Below are positions 19,428-28,805 of a stretch of DNA of 64,000 bases, one piece after another. The notes beneath the pieces were generated by a model. It was not told the DNA's origin and ran no database searches. It worked only from the letters and a program-made list of their open reading frames with translations. A program made the position numbers and the translations under genes. Each line of letters begins with the position of its first letter. The first letter of the stretch is position 1. Source of the stretch: Streptomyces sp. JH14 (GTDB taxonomy: Bacteria > Actinomycetota > Actinomycetes > Streptomycetales > Streptomycetaceae); contig NZ_JAJNEL010000001.1 of the NCBI RefSeq assembly GCF_029428675.1, positions 1,984,001 to 2,048,000 of the forward strand. Direction: 5' to 3'.

Positions 19428-20627
19428 GTGCCCCGACCCGATCCTGAGCAGCCCGCTGCGAATGACGCCCACCTGCATACCGCGACCCTGAAGCGACTGG
19501 AGCAGTCCTCCGGCCGGCTGGCCGCGAACGCGATCGCCCGCATGGACGAGTCGCTGCCGTGGTACCGGGCGATGCCCCCGGAGAACCGGTCCTGGATCGG
19601 TCTGGTGGCCCAGGCCGGGATCGCCGCCTTCACCGAGTGGTTCCGGCACCCGGAGACGCCGCAGGCCATCTCCACCGATGTGTTCGGTACGGCTCCGCGC
19701 GAGCTGACCCGGGCCATCACGCTGCGCCAGACCGTCGAGATGGTGCGTACGACGATCGAGGTGATGGAGGCCGCGATCGAGGAGGTCGCCGCCCCCGGCG
19801 ACGAGTCCGTGCTGCGCGAGGCGCTGCTCGTCTATGCGCGGGAGATCGCCTTCGCGACCGCCCAGGTCTACGCGCAGGCCGCCGAGGCGCGCGGCGCCTG
19901 GGACGCCCGGCTCGAATCGCTCGTGGTGAACGCGGTGCTGTCCGGCGAGGCCGACGAGGGCGCCGTGTCACGGGCCGCCGCGCTCGGCTGGAACTCGCCC
20001 GAACATGTCTGTGTGGTGCTCGGTACGGCCCCGGACGGCGACAGCGAACTGACCGTCGAGGCGATCCGGCGGGCCGCCCGGCACGCCAAGCTCCAGGTGC
20101 TCACCGGGGTGCTCGGCAACCGTCTGGTCGTCATCGCGGGCGGCAGCGACAACCCGCTGCACGTTGCAAAGGCCCTGATCGGCCCGTATGCGGCCGGTCC
20201 CGTGGTCGCCGGGCCGGTGGTGCCCGACCTGCTGGCGGCCACCCGGTCCGCGCAGGCCGCGGCCGCCGGGCTCAAGGCGTGCAGCGCCTGGCAGGACGCC
20301 CCGCGGCCGGTCCTGGCGGACGATCTGCTGCCGGAGCGCGCCATCGCGGGCGACCCCGCCGCACGGGACCAGTTGGTGGAGGAGATCTACAGACCGCTCG
20401 AAGAGGCGGGCTCCGCGCTGCTGGAAACGCTGAGCGTGTATCTGGAGCAGGCGAGCAGTCTGGAAGGCGCCGCCCGGATGTTGTTCGTCCACCCCAACAC
20501 CGTGCGCTACCGGCTCCGACGTGTGACGGACGTCACCGGATGGTCGCCTTCCGATGTCCGCTCCGCGTTCACGCTGCGGATCGCCCTGATTCTGGGGCGT
20601 CTGGCCGACAGAGATACCCAGTCCTAG
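19428..20627 (+). CDS. fasR: FasR, PucR-type activator of the fatty-acid operon
   Basis: A 399-residue regulator. It has an N-terminal sensor-like region, a central GGDEF-like segment (residues ~165-290), and a C-terminal PucR HTH (AARMLFVHPNTVRYRLRRVT, residues ~345-375). Position immediately before fabD-fabH-acpP-fabF is the conserved Streptomyces arrangement, in which FasR binds the fabD promoter and activates it. GTG 19428 has no evident ribosome-binding site. An 89-bp gap with a good promoter separates it from fabD. Confidence 0.92.
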   Translation: MPRPDPEQPAANDAHLHTATLKRLEQSSGRLAANAIARMDESLPWYRAMPPENRSWIGLVAQAGIAAFTEWFRHPETPQAISTDVFGTAPRELTRAITLRQTVEMVRTTIEVMEAAIEEVAAPGDESVLREALLVYAREIAFATAQVYAQAAEARGAWDARLESLVVNAVLSGEADEGAVSRAAALGWNSPEHVCVVLGTAPDGDSELTVEAIRRAARHAKLQVLTGVLGNRLVVIAGGSDNPLHVAKALIGPYAAGPVVAGPVVPDLLAATRSAQAAAAGLKACSAWQDAPRPVLADDLLPERAIAGDPAARDQLVEEIYRPLEEAGSALLETLSVYLEQASSLEGAARMLFVHPNTVRYRLRRVTDVTGWSPSDVRSAFTLRIALILGRLADRDTQS

Positions 20628-20631
20628 ACTT

Positions 20632-20661
20632 TTGTCGGACATCAACAATTCCCCCTACGGT
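20632..20661 (+). promoter_or_regulatory. fabD operon promoter
   Basis: TTGTCG (20632-20637), 18-bp spacer, TACGGT (20656-20661), about 55 bases before the fabD start. The region around the -35 has an interrupted TTGT...ACAA symmetry (20632-20648) that could be part of the FasR site; FasR binding to this promoter region is known in S. coelicolor, the exact bases here are inferred. Confidence 0.65.
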
Positions 20662-20716
20662 TCTTCGTCCCTGTCCCCACGGGCGTTCAGGACCGTTCAC
20701 AAGAGAGAGTGTGAGG

Positions 20717-21631
20717 GTGCTCGTACTCGTCGCTCCCGGCCAAGGCGCTCAGACGCCCGGCTTCCTGACTCCCTGGCTCGACCTCCCCGGTGCCACCGAC
20801 CGCATCGCGGCCTGGTCCGACGCCATCGGGCTCGACCTTGCCCACTACGGCACGAAGGCCGATGCGGACGAGATCCGCGACACCGCGGTGGCGCAGCCGC
20901 TGCTGGTCGCCGCGGGTCTGCTGTCCGCCTCCGCGCTTGCCGCGTCGCCCGCTGTCGTCGCAGGTCACAGCGTTGGTGAGATCACTGCTGCCGCTCTCGC
21001 AGGGGTGATCGACGACGAGGCCGCACTCCGCCTCGTCCGCACCCGTGGGCTCGCCATGGCCGACGCCGCAGCGGTCACCGAGACCGGTATGGCGGCGCTG
21101 CTCGGCGGCGACCCCGAGGTGACGGTCCCGCACCTGGAGATGCTCGGGCTGACCCCGGCGAACGTCAACGGGGGCGGCCAGATCGTCGCCGCCGGCACCG
21201 CCGCGCAGATCGCCGCGCTGACCAAGGACATGCCCGAGGGCGTCCGCCGCGTCGTACCGCTCAAGGTCGCCGGCGCCTTCCACACACATCACATGGCTCC
21301 CGCGGTCGACCGGCTCCGCGAGGCCGCTTCGGCGCTCGCGGTCTCCGACCCGACCGTGACGTATGTTTCGAACGCCGACGGTAAGACGGTCGCCACCGGC
21401 GACGAGGTCGTCTCCCGGCTCGTCGGCCAGGTCGCCAACCCGGTCCGCTGGGACCTGTGCATGGAGACCTTCAAGGCGCTGGGCGTCACGGCGCTCATCG
21501 AGGCCTGCCCGGGCGGGACTCTCACCGGGCTCGCCAAGCGCGCGCTGCCCGGTGTGCAGACCCTCGCGCTGAAGACCCCCGACGACCTCGATGCCGCTCG
21601 CGCGCTCATCTCCGAGCACGCTGCCGCCTAA
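20717..21631 (+). CDS. fabD: Malonyl-CoA:ACP transacylase
   Basis: A 304-residue enzyme that loads malonyl units from CoA onto the acyl carrier protein for type II fatty-acid synthesis, and in Streptomyces also for polyketide synthases. Visible sites are the oxyanion GQGAQ, the nucleophile Ser85 in GHSVGE, and the catalytic-His region AFHTHHM near 189. GTG 20717 (VLVLVAPGQGAQ) gives the family N-terminus with AGAGAG 7 bases upstream; GTG 20711 is the alternative. First gene of the fab operon; fabH follows after 13 bases. Confidence 0.97.
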   Translation: MLVLVAPGQGAQTPGFLTPWLDLPGATDRIAAWSDAIGLDLAHYGTKADADEIRDTAVAQPLLVAAGLLSASALAASPAVVAGHSVGEITAAALAGVIDDEAALRLVRTRGLAMADAAAVTETGMAALLGGDPEVTVPHLEMLGLTPANVNGGGQIVAAGTAAQIAALTKDMPEGVRRVVPLKVAGAFHTHHMAPAVDRLREAASALAVSDPTVTYVSNADGKTVATGDEVVSRLVGQVANPVRWDLCMETFKALGVTALIEACPGGTLTGLAKRALPGVQTLALKTPDDLDAARALISEHAAA

Positions 21632-21644
21632 GGAGCCCGAGAGC

Positions 21645-22646
21645 ATGTCGAAGATCAAGCCCAGCCAGGGCGCCCCGTACGCACGGATCATGGGTGTCGG
21701 CGGCTACCGCCCGACCCGTGTCGTGCCCAACGAGGTGATTCTCGAGACGATCGACTCGTCCGACGAGTGGATCCGCTCCCGGTCCGGCATCGCCAGTCGC
21801 CACTGGGCCTCCGAGGAGGAGACCGTGGCCGCGATGTCCGTCGAGGCGGCCGGCAAGGCCATCGCCGACGCCGGAATCGGGCCCGAGCAGATCGGCGCGG
21901 TCGTCGTCTCCACCGTCTCGCACTTCAAGCAGACCCCGGCCGTCGCGACCGAGATCGCCCACAAGGTCGGCGCGGGCAAGCCCGCCGCCTTCGACATCTC
22001 CGCCGGCTGCGCCGGGTTCGGCTACGGCCTGACCCTCGCCAAGGGCATGATCGTCGAGGGCTCGGCCGAGTACGTGCTGGTCATCGGCGTGGAGCGGCTC
22101 AGCGACCTGACCGACCTGGAGGACCGGGCAACGGCCTTCCTCTTCGGTGACGGCGCCGGCGCGGTCATCGTCGGCCCCTCCAACGTGCCTGCCATAGGCC
22201 CGACGGTCTGGGGCTCCGAGGGCGACAAGTCCGACACGATCAAGCAGACCGTGGCGTGGGACGAGTTCCACGCCGAGCGTCCGGAGAAGTTCCCGGCCAT
22301 CACGCAGGAAGGCCAGGCGGTCTTCCGCTGGGCCGTCTTCGAGATGGCGAAGGTCGCCCAGCAGGCGCTGGACGCGGCCGGGATCGCCCCGGAAGACCTG
22401 GACGTCTTCATCCCGCACCAGGCCAACATGCGGATCATCGACTCGATGGTGAAGACCCTGAAGCTGCCGGAGCACGTCACGGTCGCTCGTGACGTGGAGA
22501 CCACCGGCAACACGTCCGCCGCCTCGATTCCGCTCGCTATGGAGCGGCTCCTGGCGACCGGTCAGGCGAAGAGCGGCGACACCGCGCTCGTCATCGGCTT
22601 CGGGGCGGGTCTCGTCTACGCCGCGACGGTCGTTACTCTCCCCTAG
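21645..22646 (+). CDS. fabH: 3-oxoacyl-ACP synthase III
   Basis: A 333-residue initiating ketosynthase that condenses a short acyl-CoA (in Streptomyces often branched) with malonyl-ACP. The catalytic triad is visible: Cys122 in DISAGCAGFG, His258 in IPHQANMRI and Asn289 in TTGNTSAAS. AAGGAG lies 10-11 bases before the ATG. It sits between fabD and acpP in the operon. Confidence 0.97.
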   Translation: MSKIKPSQGAPYARIMGVGGYRPTRVVPNEVILETIDSSDEWIRSRSGIASRHWASEEETVAAMSVEAAGKAIADAGIGPEQIGAVVVSTVSHFKQTPAVATEIAHKVGAGKPAAFDISAGCAGFGYGLTLAKGMIVEGSAEYVLVIGVERLSDLTDLEDRATAFLFGDGAGAVIVGPSNVPAIGPTVWGSEGDKSDTIKQTVAWDEFHAERPEKFPAITQEGQAVFRWAVFEMAKVAQQALDAAGIAPEDLDVFIPHQANMRIIDSMVKTLKLPEHVTVARDVETTGNTSAASIPLAMERLLATGQAKSGDTALVIGFGAGLVYAATVVTLP

Positions 22647-22708
22647 GCACACCGGACCTTCCGGTCCGGACGTCCGAACCCTGCAGAAACACATCGAAGG
22701 AGCGCCAC

Positions 22709-22957
22709 ATGGCCGCCACCCAGGAAGAGATCGTCAGCGGTCTCGCCGAGATCGTCAACGAGATCGCCGGTATCCCGGTCGAGGACGTCCAGCTGGACAA
22801 GTCCTTCACCGATGACCTGGACGTCGACTCGCTGTCCATGGTCGAGGTCGTCGTCGCCGCCGAGGAGCGCTTCGACGTCAAGATCCCCGACGAGGACGTC
22901 AAGAACCTCAAGACGGTCGGCGACGCTGCCGACTACATCCTGAAGCACCAGGCCTGA
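22709..22957 (+). CDS. acpP: Acyl carrier protein of fatty-acid synthesis
   Basis: An 82-residue acidic four-helix protein. Phosphopantetheine is attached to Ser41 in the motif DLDVDSLSMVE. AAGGAG lies before the ATG. It is the central carrier for the enzymes encoded on both sides. Confidence 0.98.
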   Translation: MAATQEEIVSGLAEIVNEIAGIPVEDVQLDKSFTDDLDVDSLSMVEVVVAAEERFDVKIPDEDVKNLKTVGDAADYILKHQA

Positions 22958-23034
22958 TCCAGCCGGCTCGTGTGTCGCCACCCGGCGGTGGCGCCGCTGA
23001 TTCACGACCCTCTACACGTGGAGAAGATTTTCCA

Positions 23035-24297
23035 GTGAACTCGACCAATCGCACCGTGGTCGTCACCGGTATCGGCGCAACCACTCCGCTGGGTGGCGAC
23101 TCCGCGTCGACCTGGGAAGGACTGATGGCCGGTCGCTCCGGTGTCAGGCCTCTCGAGGGCGAACGTTTCGCCGAACTGCCCGTCCGGATCGCCGCCCTCG
23201 CGGCCGTCGACCCGGGCGACGTCCTGCCCCGCCCGCTCGCCCGCAAGCTGGACCGCTCGGCGCAGTTCGCGCTGATCGCGGCCCGCGAGGCGTGGGCGGA
23301 CGCGGGCTTCACCGGCAAGGCCGGTGAGGACGACAAGATCCAGCCCGAGCGGCTCGGTTCGGTCATCGCCTCCGGTATCGGTGGCGTGATCACCCTGCTC
23401 GACCAGTACGACGTGCTGAAGGAGAAGGGCGTACGCCGCGTCTCCCCGCACACCGTGCCCATGCTCATGCCCAACGGCCCGGCCGCCAACGTCGGCCTGG
23501 AGGTCAACGCGCAGGCCGGTGTCCACACGCCGGTCTCCGCCTGTGCGTCGGGTGCCGAGGCCATCGGGTACGCCGTCGAGATGATCCGCACCGGCCGTGC
23601 CGATGTGGTTCTCGCCGGCGGCACCGAGGCGGCCATCCACCCGCTGCCCATCGCGGCGTTCGCCAACATGATGGCGATGTCCAAGAACAACGACGAGCCC
23701 GAGAAGGCCTCGCGTCCGTACGACACGGGCCGTGACGGTTTCGTGCTCGGCGAGGGCGCCGGTGTCGTCGTCCTCGAGTCCGCGGAGCACGCCGCCGCGC
23801 GAGGCGCCAAGGTCTACTGCGAGGTGCTGGGGCAGGGGCTGTCCGCGGACGCCCACCACATCGCGCAGCCCGAGCCGACCGGGCGCGGCATCGCCGCCGC
23901 GATGCAGAACCTGCTGGACCAGACGGATCTCAAGCCGTCGGAGGTCGTGCACCTCAACGCGCACGCCACGTCGACGCCGCAGGGCGATGTCGCGGAGCTG
24001 AAGGCTCTGCGCAAGGTCCTGGGCGACGACCTCGACCACGTCGCGATCTCGGCGACGAAGTCGATGACCGGTCACCTGCTCGGTGGCGCGGGCGGCATCG
24101 AGACCGTCGCGACGGTTCTGGCGCTGCACCACCGGATGGCTCCGCCGACGATCAACGTGGAGAACCTCGACGAGGCGGTGGAGGCGGACATCGTGCGTGA
24201 CGAGCCACGGCCGCTGCCGGAGGGTTCGATCGCTGCGATCAACAACTCGTTCGGGTTCGGGGGGCACAACGTGGTGCTGGCGTTCCGCAGCGTCTGA
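23035..24297 (+). CDS. fabF: 3-oxoacyl-ACP synthase II
   Basis: A 420-residue elongating ketosynthase. The Cys-His-His triad is present: Cys170 in SACASGAEA, His310 in NAHATSTPQGD and His347 in SMTGHLLGGAGG. GTG 23035 has GGAGAAG 8 bases upstream. Last gene of the fab operon; a perfect 20-bp hairpin follows. Confidence 0.97.
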   Translation: MNSTNRTVVVTGIGATTPLGGDSASTWEGLMAGRSGVRPLEGERFAELPVRIAALAAVDPGDVLPRPLARKLDRSAQFALIAAREAWADAGFTGKAGEDDKIQPERLGSVIASGIGGVITLLDQYDVLKEKGVRRVSPHTVPMLMPNGPAANVGLEVNAQAGVHTPVSACASGAEAIGYAVEMIRTGRADVVLAGGTEAAIHPLPIAAFANMMAMSKNNDEPEKASRPYDTGRDGFVLGEGAGVVVLESAEHAAARGAKVYCEVLGQGLSADAHHIAQPEPTGRGIAAAMQNLLDQTDLKPSEVVHLNAHATSTPQGDVAELKALRKVLGDDLDHVAISATKSMTGHLLGGAGGIETVATVLALHHRMAPPTINVENLDEAVEADIVRDEPRPLPEGSIAAINNSFGFGGHNVVLAFRSV

Positions 24298-24305
24298 CCC
24301 CCACC

Positions 24306-24348
24306 GCGATGAAGCCCGCCACCCCTCGGGGGTGGCGGGCTTCATCGC
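24306..24348. terminator. Perfect 20-bp hairpin between fabF and DUF3145
   Basis: Bases 24306-24325 pair without mismatch to 24329-24348 around a 3-base TCG loop. It lies between two convergent stops and can end transcription from both sides. Confidence 0.9.
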
Positions 24349-24385
24349 TGCGCGGGGCCGAACAGGGGAAAAACGTCCCGCCCCG

Positions 24386-24880
24386 TCACACCACCTGGTG
24401 GAGCCACCGCACGGGGGCCCCTTCCCCCGCGTGCCGGAACGACTCCAACTCGTCGTCCCACGGCTTGCCGAGCAGCTTCGCGATCTCCGCCTCCAGCTCC
24501 GTCTCCCCCCGGACCGACCGCGCCAGCGCAGCCCGCAGCCGGTCCTCCGGCACCAGGATGTCGCCGTGCATGCCGGTGACGGCGTGGAAGATGCCCAGCC
24601 CGGGCGTGGAGCTGTAGCGCTCGCCCTCCGCCGTGGCACACGGCTCCGCGGTCACCTCGAAGCGCAGCAGATCCCAGCCCCGCAGCGCGGAGGCGAGTTT
24701 CGACGCGGTGCCCGGGACGCCCTTCCAGGAGAATTCGGACCGCCAGGTGCCGGGCGCAGCCGGCTGCCTGATCCAGTCGAGCTGGACCCGCACGCCGAGG
24801 ACGTCCGCCACCGCCCACTCGACATGTGGGCAGAGCGCGCGCGGTGCGGAGTGAACGTACAGGACTCCACGTGTCGTCAC
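24386..24880 (-). CDS. DUF3145 family protein
   Basis: A 164-residue soluble protein conserved next to the fab operon in Streptomyces. It starts (GTG) MTTRGVLYVHSAPRALCPHV, and contains GLGIFHAVTGMHGDILVPED. GGAGG lies 5 bases before the GTG. Function unknown; the tight conservation with fatty-acid synthesis genes hints at a link but is not evidence of one. Confidence 0.9.
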   Translation of the reverse strand: MTTRGVLYVHSAPRALCPHVEWAVADVLGVRVQLDWIRQPAAPGTWRSEFSWKGVPGTASKLASALRGWDLLRFEVTAEPCATAEGERYSSTPGLGIFHAVTGMHGDILVPEDRLRAALARSVRGETELEAEIAKLLGKPWDDELESFRHAGEGAPVRWLHQVV

Positions 24881-25231
24881 CGGGACCTCCAGTGTGGGAC
24901 GAGCTTCGCCTTCCCCAGCGGCCTCGCGCCCGTACCGTCTCTTCTCGGCCGGTTCCCGAGGTTGTCGTCAGTAAACAGCATCGGGAGTGAATCTCCTGAA
25001 AAGGGACAGTATGTGACGTGATGTGATTTTCCGATTCCACCCGAGTGGAGCCGGGAGGCGCAACGCGGCACTGGTTCGACGGGGAAAAGCTACCGTGCGG
25101 CGGAGCCCGAGGTGTGACGTACGGTCGGTCCTGGACCCATGATTCGCTCAGCTTTCACCCGGCGGAGCGCCCAGGCCTGCCGACTGGGGCTTCGGGGTTT
25201 TGCCGGGGGCATAAACGGGAGGGAACCACGG
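24881..25231. promoter_or_regulatory. 351-bp divergent intergenic region
   Basis: Upstream of both the DUF3145 gene (minus) and the SGNH hydrolase gene (plus). An ATG at 25139 is in frame with the hydrolase but would extend it past its signal peptide, so I treat the region as non-coding. No strong palindrome or promoter pair was found. Confidence 0.4.
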
Positions 25232-26149
25232 ATGCAGAATCGTTCCGCAAGCCATCGCTCGCGCACCGCTGCCGCCGTGCTGACGGTGCTTCCGGTCATC
25301 GCCGCGGCCGCGCTGACCGGCTGTGATGCCGGGCGGGATGCGACGACGAACGGCCCGGCCGCCGAACAGCAGCGCCGCCCCGCCACGCCCGCCCGCATCT
25401 GGGACCGCAGTCCCGCATCGGTCGCCGCCGTGGGGGACTCCATCACACGTGGGTTCGATGCCTGTTCGGTTCTGACCGACTGCCCCGAGGTGTCCTGGGC
25501 GACCGGTACGGACAGCGCGGTCCGGAGCCTCGCGATGCGGCTGCTCGGCGCCTCGGGTGCGGCCTCGCACAGCTGGAACCACGCCGAGACGGGCGCCCGG
25601 ATCGACCGGCTGCCGGAGCAGATGACCCTCGCGGCGGAGCAGAAACCCGATCTGGTGACGGTGATGATCGGCGCCAACGACGCCTGCCGGGACTCGGCGA
25701 AGCTGATGACACCGGTGGCGGACTTCCGGGCGTCGTTCCAGGTTTCGATGCGTCAGCTGCGCAGCAGGGCCCCGAAGACGCAGGTGTACGTGTCGAGCGT
25801 GCCGGACCTCAAGCGCCTCTGGTCGACGGGGCGCGACAACCCGCTGGGCAAGCAGATCTGGAAGCTGGGGATCTGCAAGTCGATGCTGGGCCGGGCCGAC
25901 GACATGAGTGCCGAGGCCGTGGCGCGCCGTACCGCCGTGCAGGAGCGGGTCGTGGCCTACAACGAGGTCCTGCGGGATGTCTGCGCGAAGGATCGGCGCT
26001 GCCGGTACGACGGAGGGGCCGTCTTCGACTACCGGTTCACCGGTGAACAGCTCAGCCCGTGGGACTGGTTCCATCCGGGGCGGAACGGACAGGCGCGGCT
26101 GGCGGAGATCGCGTACCGCAATGTGACGGCACGCAAGCCCCCCGCGTAG
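25232..26149 (+). CDS. SGNH/GDSL hydrolase lipoprotein
   Basis: A 305-residue exported esterase or lipase. The signal peptide ends in lipobox LTGC, with Cys31 the lipidated residue. SGNH blocks are present: Ser70 in GDSITRG, a Gly region, Asn in MIGANDACRD, and Asp/His in PWDWFHPGRNG. Several cysteines in the mature part may form disulfides, as in Streptomyces lipase. GGGAGGG lies before ATG 25232. It acts at the outer face of the membrane. Confidence 0.9.
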   Translation: MQNRSASHRSRTAAAVLTVLPVIAAAALTGCDAGRDATTNGPAAEQQRRPATPARIWDRSPASVAAVGDSITRGFDACSVLTDCPEVSWATGTDSAVRSLAMRLLGASGAASHSWNHAETGARIDRLPEQMTLAAEQKPDLVTVMIGANDACRDSAKLMTPVADFRASFQVSMRQLRSRAPKTQVYVSSVPDLKRLWSTGRDNPLGKQIWKLGICKSMLGRADDMSAEAVARRTAVQERVVAYNEVLRDVCAKDRRCRYDGGAVFDYRFTGEQLSPWDWFHPGRNGQARLAEIAYRNVTARKPPA

Positions 26150-26179
26150 CCGCAGTCCCGTGGTCTAAGGTCCGTGATC

Positions 26180-27178
26180 ATGGACACGGGTTTGAGCACG
26201 GCGATAGGCACGGAACTCTTCGGCACCCTCGTGGACGGCACTGCCGTCCACCGCTGGACGCTGGAGCGGGCCGGTACCCGGGTACGCGTCCTGACCTACG
26301 GCGGCGTCGTGCAGTCGGTCGAGGTGCCGGGCCGGGACGGCGTACGGGCCGATGTGGCGCTCGGACTGCCGGATCTCGCGGCGTACACGACGTACTCCGG
26401 ACCCTACTTCGGGGCGCTGGTCGGGCGGTACGCGAACCGGATCGCGCGCGGTTCCTTCGTACTCGACGGGCAGACGCACCGGGTGACCCGGAACGAAGGG
26501 CGCAACCATGTGCACGGTGGAGCCCGTGGGTTCGACAAGCGCGTGTGGGAGGCGCGGGAGGTCTCCGACGGTGTGGAACTCTCCCTGGTCGCCGAGGACG
26601 GCGAGGAGGGCTTCCCGGGACGGCTGGCCCTCTCGGCGGCGTACACCCTGGACGGGGACGGGGCGCTGCGCATCACGTACCGGGCGACGACGGACGCGCC
26701 GACCGTGCTGAATCCGACCAATCACACGTACTGGAACCTGGCCGGCGCCGGCAGCGGCAGCGCGAGCGGGCACACGCTGCGGATCGCGGCCGGGCGGATC
26801 ACCCCGGCGGACGACGAGTCGCTGCCGACGGGTGAGTTCCTGTCCGTGGACGGGACCCGGTTCGACTTCCGGGAGCCGAGAACCATCGGCACCCGGTACG
26901 ACCACAACTTCGTTCTGGATGCGGCCGCCGACGGCCCCGCGGCCGAGTTGTGCGATCCCGTGTCGGGTCGCGTCCTGACGATCACCACGACCGAGCCGGG
27001 GCTGCAGCTGTACACCGCCGACCACTTCGACGGTCGGCCGTACGGGCCCTGCGCCGGCATCGCGCTGGAGACCCAGCACTTCCCCGACTCGCCGAACCGG
27101 CCGCAGTTCCCGAGCACGGTGCTGCGGCCGGGCGAGGAGTACGTGTCGGCGACGGTGTACGGGTTCTCGGTGCGCTGA
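26180..27178 (+). CDS. galM: Aldose 1-epimerase (galactose mutarotase)
   Basis: A 332-residue beta-sandwich enzyme that interconverts alpha and beta anomers of hexoses. Motifs seen are GRYANRIARG, NHVHGGARGFDKRVWE, the catalytic-His segment NPTNHTYWNL, and the catalytic Glu in ALETQHFPDSPN. ATG 26180 has AAGG 9 bases upstream and TAAGGT at leaderless distance; GTG 26174 is the alternative. It follows the SGNH gene by 30 bases. Confidence 0.93.
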   Translation: MDTGLSTAIGTELFGTLVDGTAVHRWTLERAGTRVRVLTYGGVVQSVEVPGRDGVRADVALGLPDLAAYTTYSGPYFGALVGRYANRIARGSFVLDGQTHRVTRNEGRNHVHGGARGFDKRVWEAREVSDGVELSLVAEDGEEGFPGRLALSAAYTLDGDGALRITYRATTDAPTVLNPTNHTYWNLAGAGSGSASGHTLRIAAGRITPADDESLPTGEFLSVDGTRFDFREPRTIGTRYDHNFVLDAAADGPAAELCDPVSGRVLTITTTEPGLQLYTADHFDGRPYGPCAGIALETQHFPDSPNRPQFPSTVLRPGEEYVSATVYGFSVR

Positions 27179-27255
27179 CGCGGCGCCCTGGATGCACGGC
27201 CGTCCGCACGGCACCGGGAGGGCACGGCGGCCGACGCGAGCGGGCCGGGTGTCGC

Positions 27256-27864
27256 TCAGCGGGCGAGGCCCAGGGTGACGCCCAGTCCGACGAGCACCGA
27301 ACCGATGGACCGGTTGAGGACCTTCTGCCATCGCAGCATCGCCGTGCGCAGCTGTGCGTGCGAGAAGAACAGCGCGACCAGGGCGAACCAGCCGAGGTGG
27401 GCGGCGGACATGAAGAGTCCGTAGCCGGCCTGCCGCCACAGTCCGGTGCAGGGCCCGACGACCTGGGTGAAGGTCGACACGACGAAGAGCGTGGTCTTGG
27501 GGTTCAGCGCATTGGTGAAGAAGCCGGTGCGCAGGGCCCCGAACCGGGTCAGGGCCGGCTTCGACTCCAGATCGACGGTGAGGTCGTTGCGGGCGAAGAA
27601 CGTCCGTATACCGATGTAGACGAGATACGCCGCACCCGCCAGCTTGATCGCGGTGAACAGGGCGGTCGAGGACGCGATCAGCAGCCCGACGCCGAGCATC
27701 GTGTACGTGACGTGGACGAGGACGCCCGCGGCGACACCGGCGGCCGCGAGGAGCCCGGTCGTCCGGCCGTAGAGGTAGCTGTTGCGCACGACCATCGCGA
27801 AGTCGGCGCCCGGGCTGATGACGGCGAGGACGGTGATGACGGCGACGGCGATGATCTCGGTCAT
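27256..27864 (-). CDS. LysE/RhtB-family exporter
   Basis: A 202-residue membrane protein with about six hydrophobic segments. It has the family start VISPGADFAMVVRNS and the mid motif FFTNALNPKTTLFVVS. Such proteins export amino acids or related solutes; the substrate is unknown. A GAGGAG site lies 10 bases before the ATG, within a 17-base leader that is repeated exactly before the oxidoreductase gene at 30344. It follows the EI24 gene by 21 bases on the same strand. Confidence 0.9.
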   Translation of the reverse strand: MTEIIAVAVITVLAVISPGADFAMVVRNSYLYGRTTGLLAAAGVAAGVLVHVTYTMLGVGLLIASSTALFTAIKLAGAAYLVYIGIRTFFARNDLTVDLESKPALTRFGALRTGFFTNALNPKTTLFVVSTFTQVVGPCTGLWRQAGYGLFMSAAHLGWFALVALFFSHAQLRTAMLRWQKVLNRSIGSVLVGLGVTLGLAR

Positions 27865-27885
27865 GGCTCGGGGTCTCCTCGGCCC

Positions 27886-28686
27886 TCAGTGCTTGTCGAA
27901 GCTGTACGGGGCCGGGGAGGGCGCCGGGGCCGTGTCCTCGTCCTCGGTGGACGGCGCCACCAGATCCCGCGCGAGCAGGGTGGCCCCGGCGACGGCGCCC
28001 GGCATCAGGAACACCGCGACGAACGGGACGAGGAAGGCGAGACCCAGCGGCACACCGAAGCCGAGGGTCAGCATGCGGCGGCCGCGCAGCAGGGTGAGCC
28101 GGTCCGCCAGGACCAGACCCCGGCGCTGGAGTGCGACCGCGGTGAGCTCCTCGGCGAGGAAGTAGCCGGTGACGCAGAAGCCGATCGCGGGGATCACCGT
28201 CTGGCCGACGACCGGGATGAATCCGAGGGCGAAGAGCAGGACCGCGTAGAGCGTGACACGCACCAGGATGCGGAGGCTGTCGCGGGCGGATATCCACAGT
28301 TCGCGCCAGAGCGGCAGCCCGGACTCGGGTACGTCCCCGCCCTCGGTACGGTCCACCTGCTCGGAGAGCGATTCGTAGAACGGCTGGCCGACCAGCAGGG
28401 TCACCGCCGTGAAGGTGATCACGGCGAGGAACAGCCCGAGTGCGAAGACCAGCACTATGAGCGTGCCCCGGAGCAGGCCGAGCCAGGGAGAGGACCAGTC
28501 GTCGGCGAACGGGGTCGCCCAGGTCACCAGGTCGTCGGCGCCGTAGCCCAGACCGGTGAGCGCTCCGGCGTACACGACGAGCGTGATGAGGCCGGGGACA
28601 AGGCCGAAGCCGAACCAGCGTCCGTGCTGGGCGACCCAGCGCTGCCCCTTGATCAGATAGCTGAAACCCGCCCCTAGATCGCGCAT
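27886..28686 (-). CDS. EI24-domain (CysZ-like) membrane protein
   Basis: A 266-residue polytopic membrane protein of the EI24/CysZ family, with long hydrophobic segments near residues 25-50, 70-100, 145-180 and 205-240, and the family motif VGQPFYESLSEQV. In E. coli CysZ is a sulfate channel; actinobacterial members are uncharacterised. ATG 28686 is 6 bases past TACGCT, so probably leaderless. First gene of a pair with the LysE exporter. Confidence 0.87.
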   Translation of the reverse strand: MRDLGAGFSYLIKGQRWVAQHGRWFGFGLVPGLITLVVYAGALTGLGYGADDLVTWATPFADDWSSPWLGLLRGTLIVLVFALGLFLAVITFTAVTLLVGQPFYESLSEQVDRTEGGDVPESGLPLWRELWISARDSLRILVRVTLYAVLLFALGFIPVVGQTVIPAIGFCVTGYFLAEELTAVALQRRGLVLADRLTLLRGRRMLTLGFGVPLGLAFLVPFVAVFLMPGAVAGATLLARDLVAPSTEDEDTAPAPSPAPYSFDKH

Positions 28687-28738
28687 GGCGTCAGCGTAAC
28701 GGGGGCGGCATGCGCAGCATCCGGGGGGAGTTGGGCCG

Positions 28739-28782
28739 GGCCCGTCCGGCAGGACGTTTTGTCCTCAAACGCCGGACGGGCC
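28739..28782. repeat. Streptomyces intergenic hairpin element
   Basis: GGCCCGTCCGGC (28739-28750) pairs with GCCGGACGGGCC (28771-28782); an inner AGGAC/GTCCT stem encloses GTTTT. This GTCCGGC...GTCCTCAAACGCCGGAC pattern is one I recognise as recurring between genes in Streptomyces. Here it follows the ohr stop and probably ends that transcript. Confidence 0.65.
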
Positions 28783-28805
28783 GGTTGTGCAGGCAGTGCG
28801 GACGG

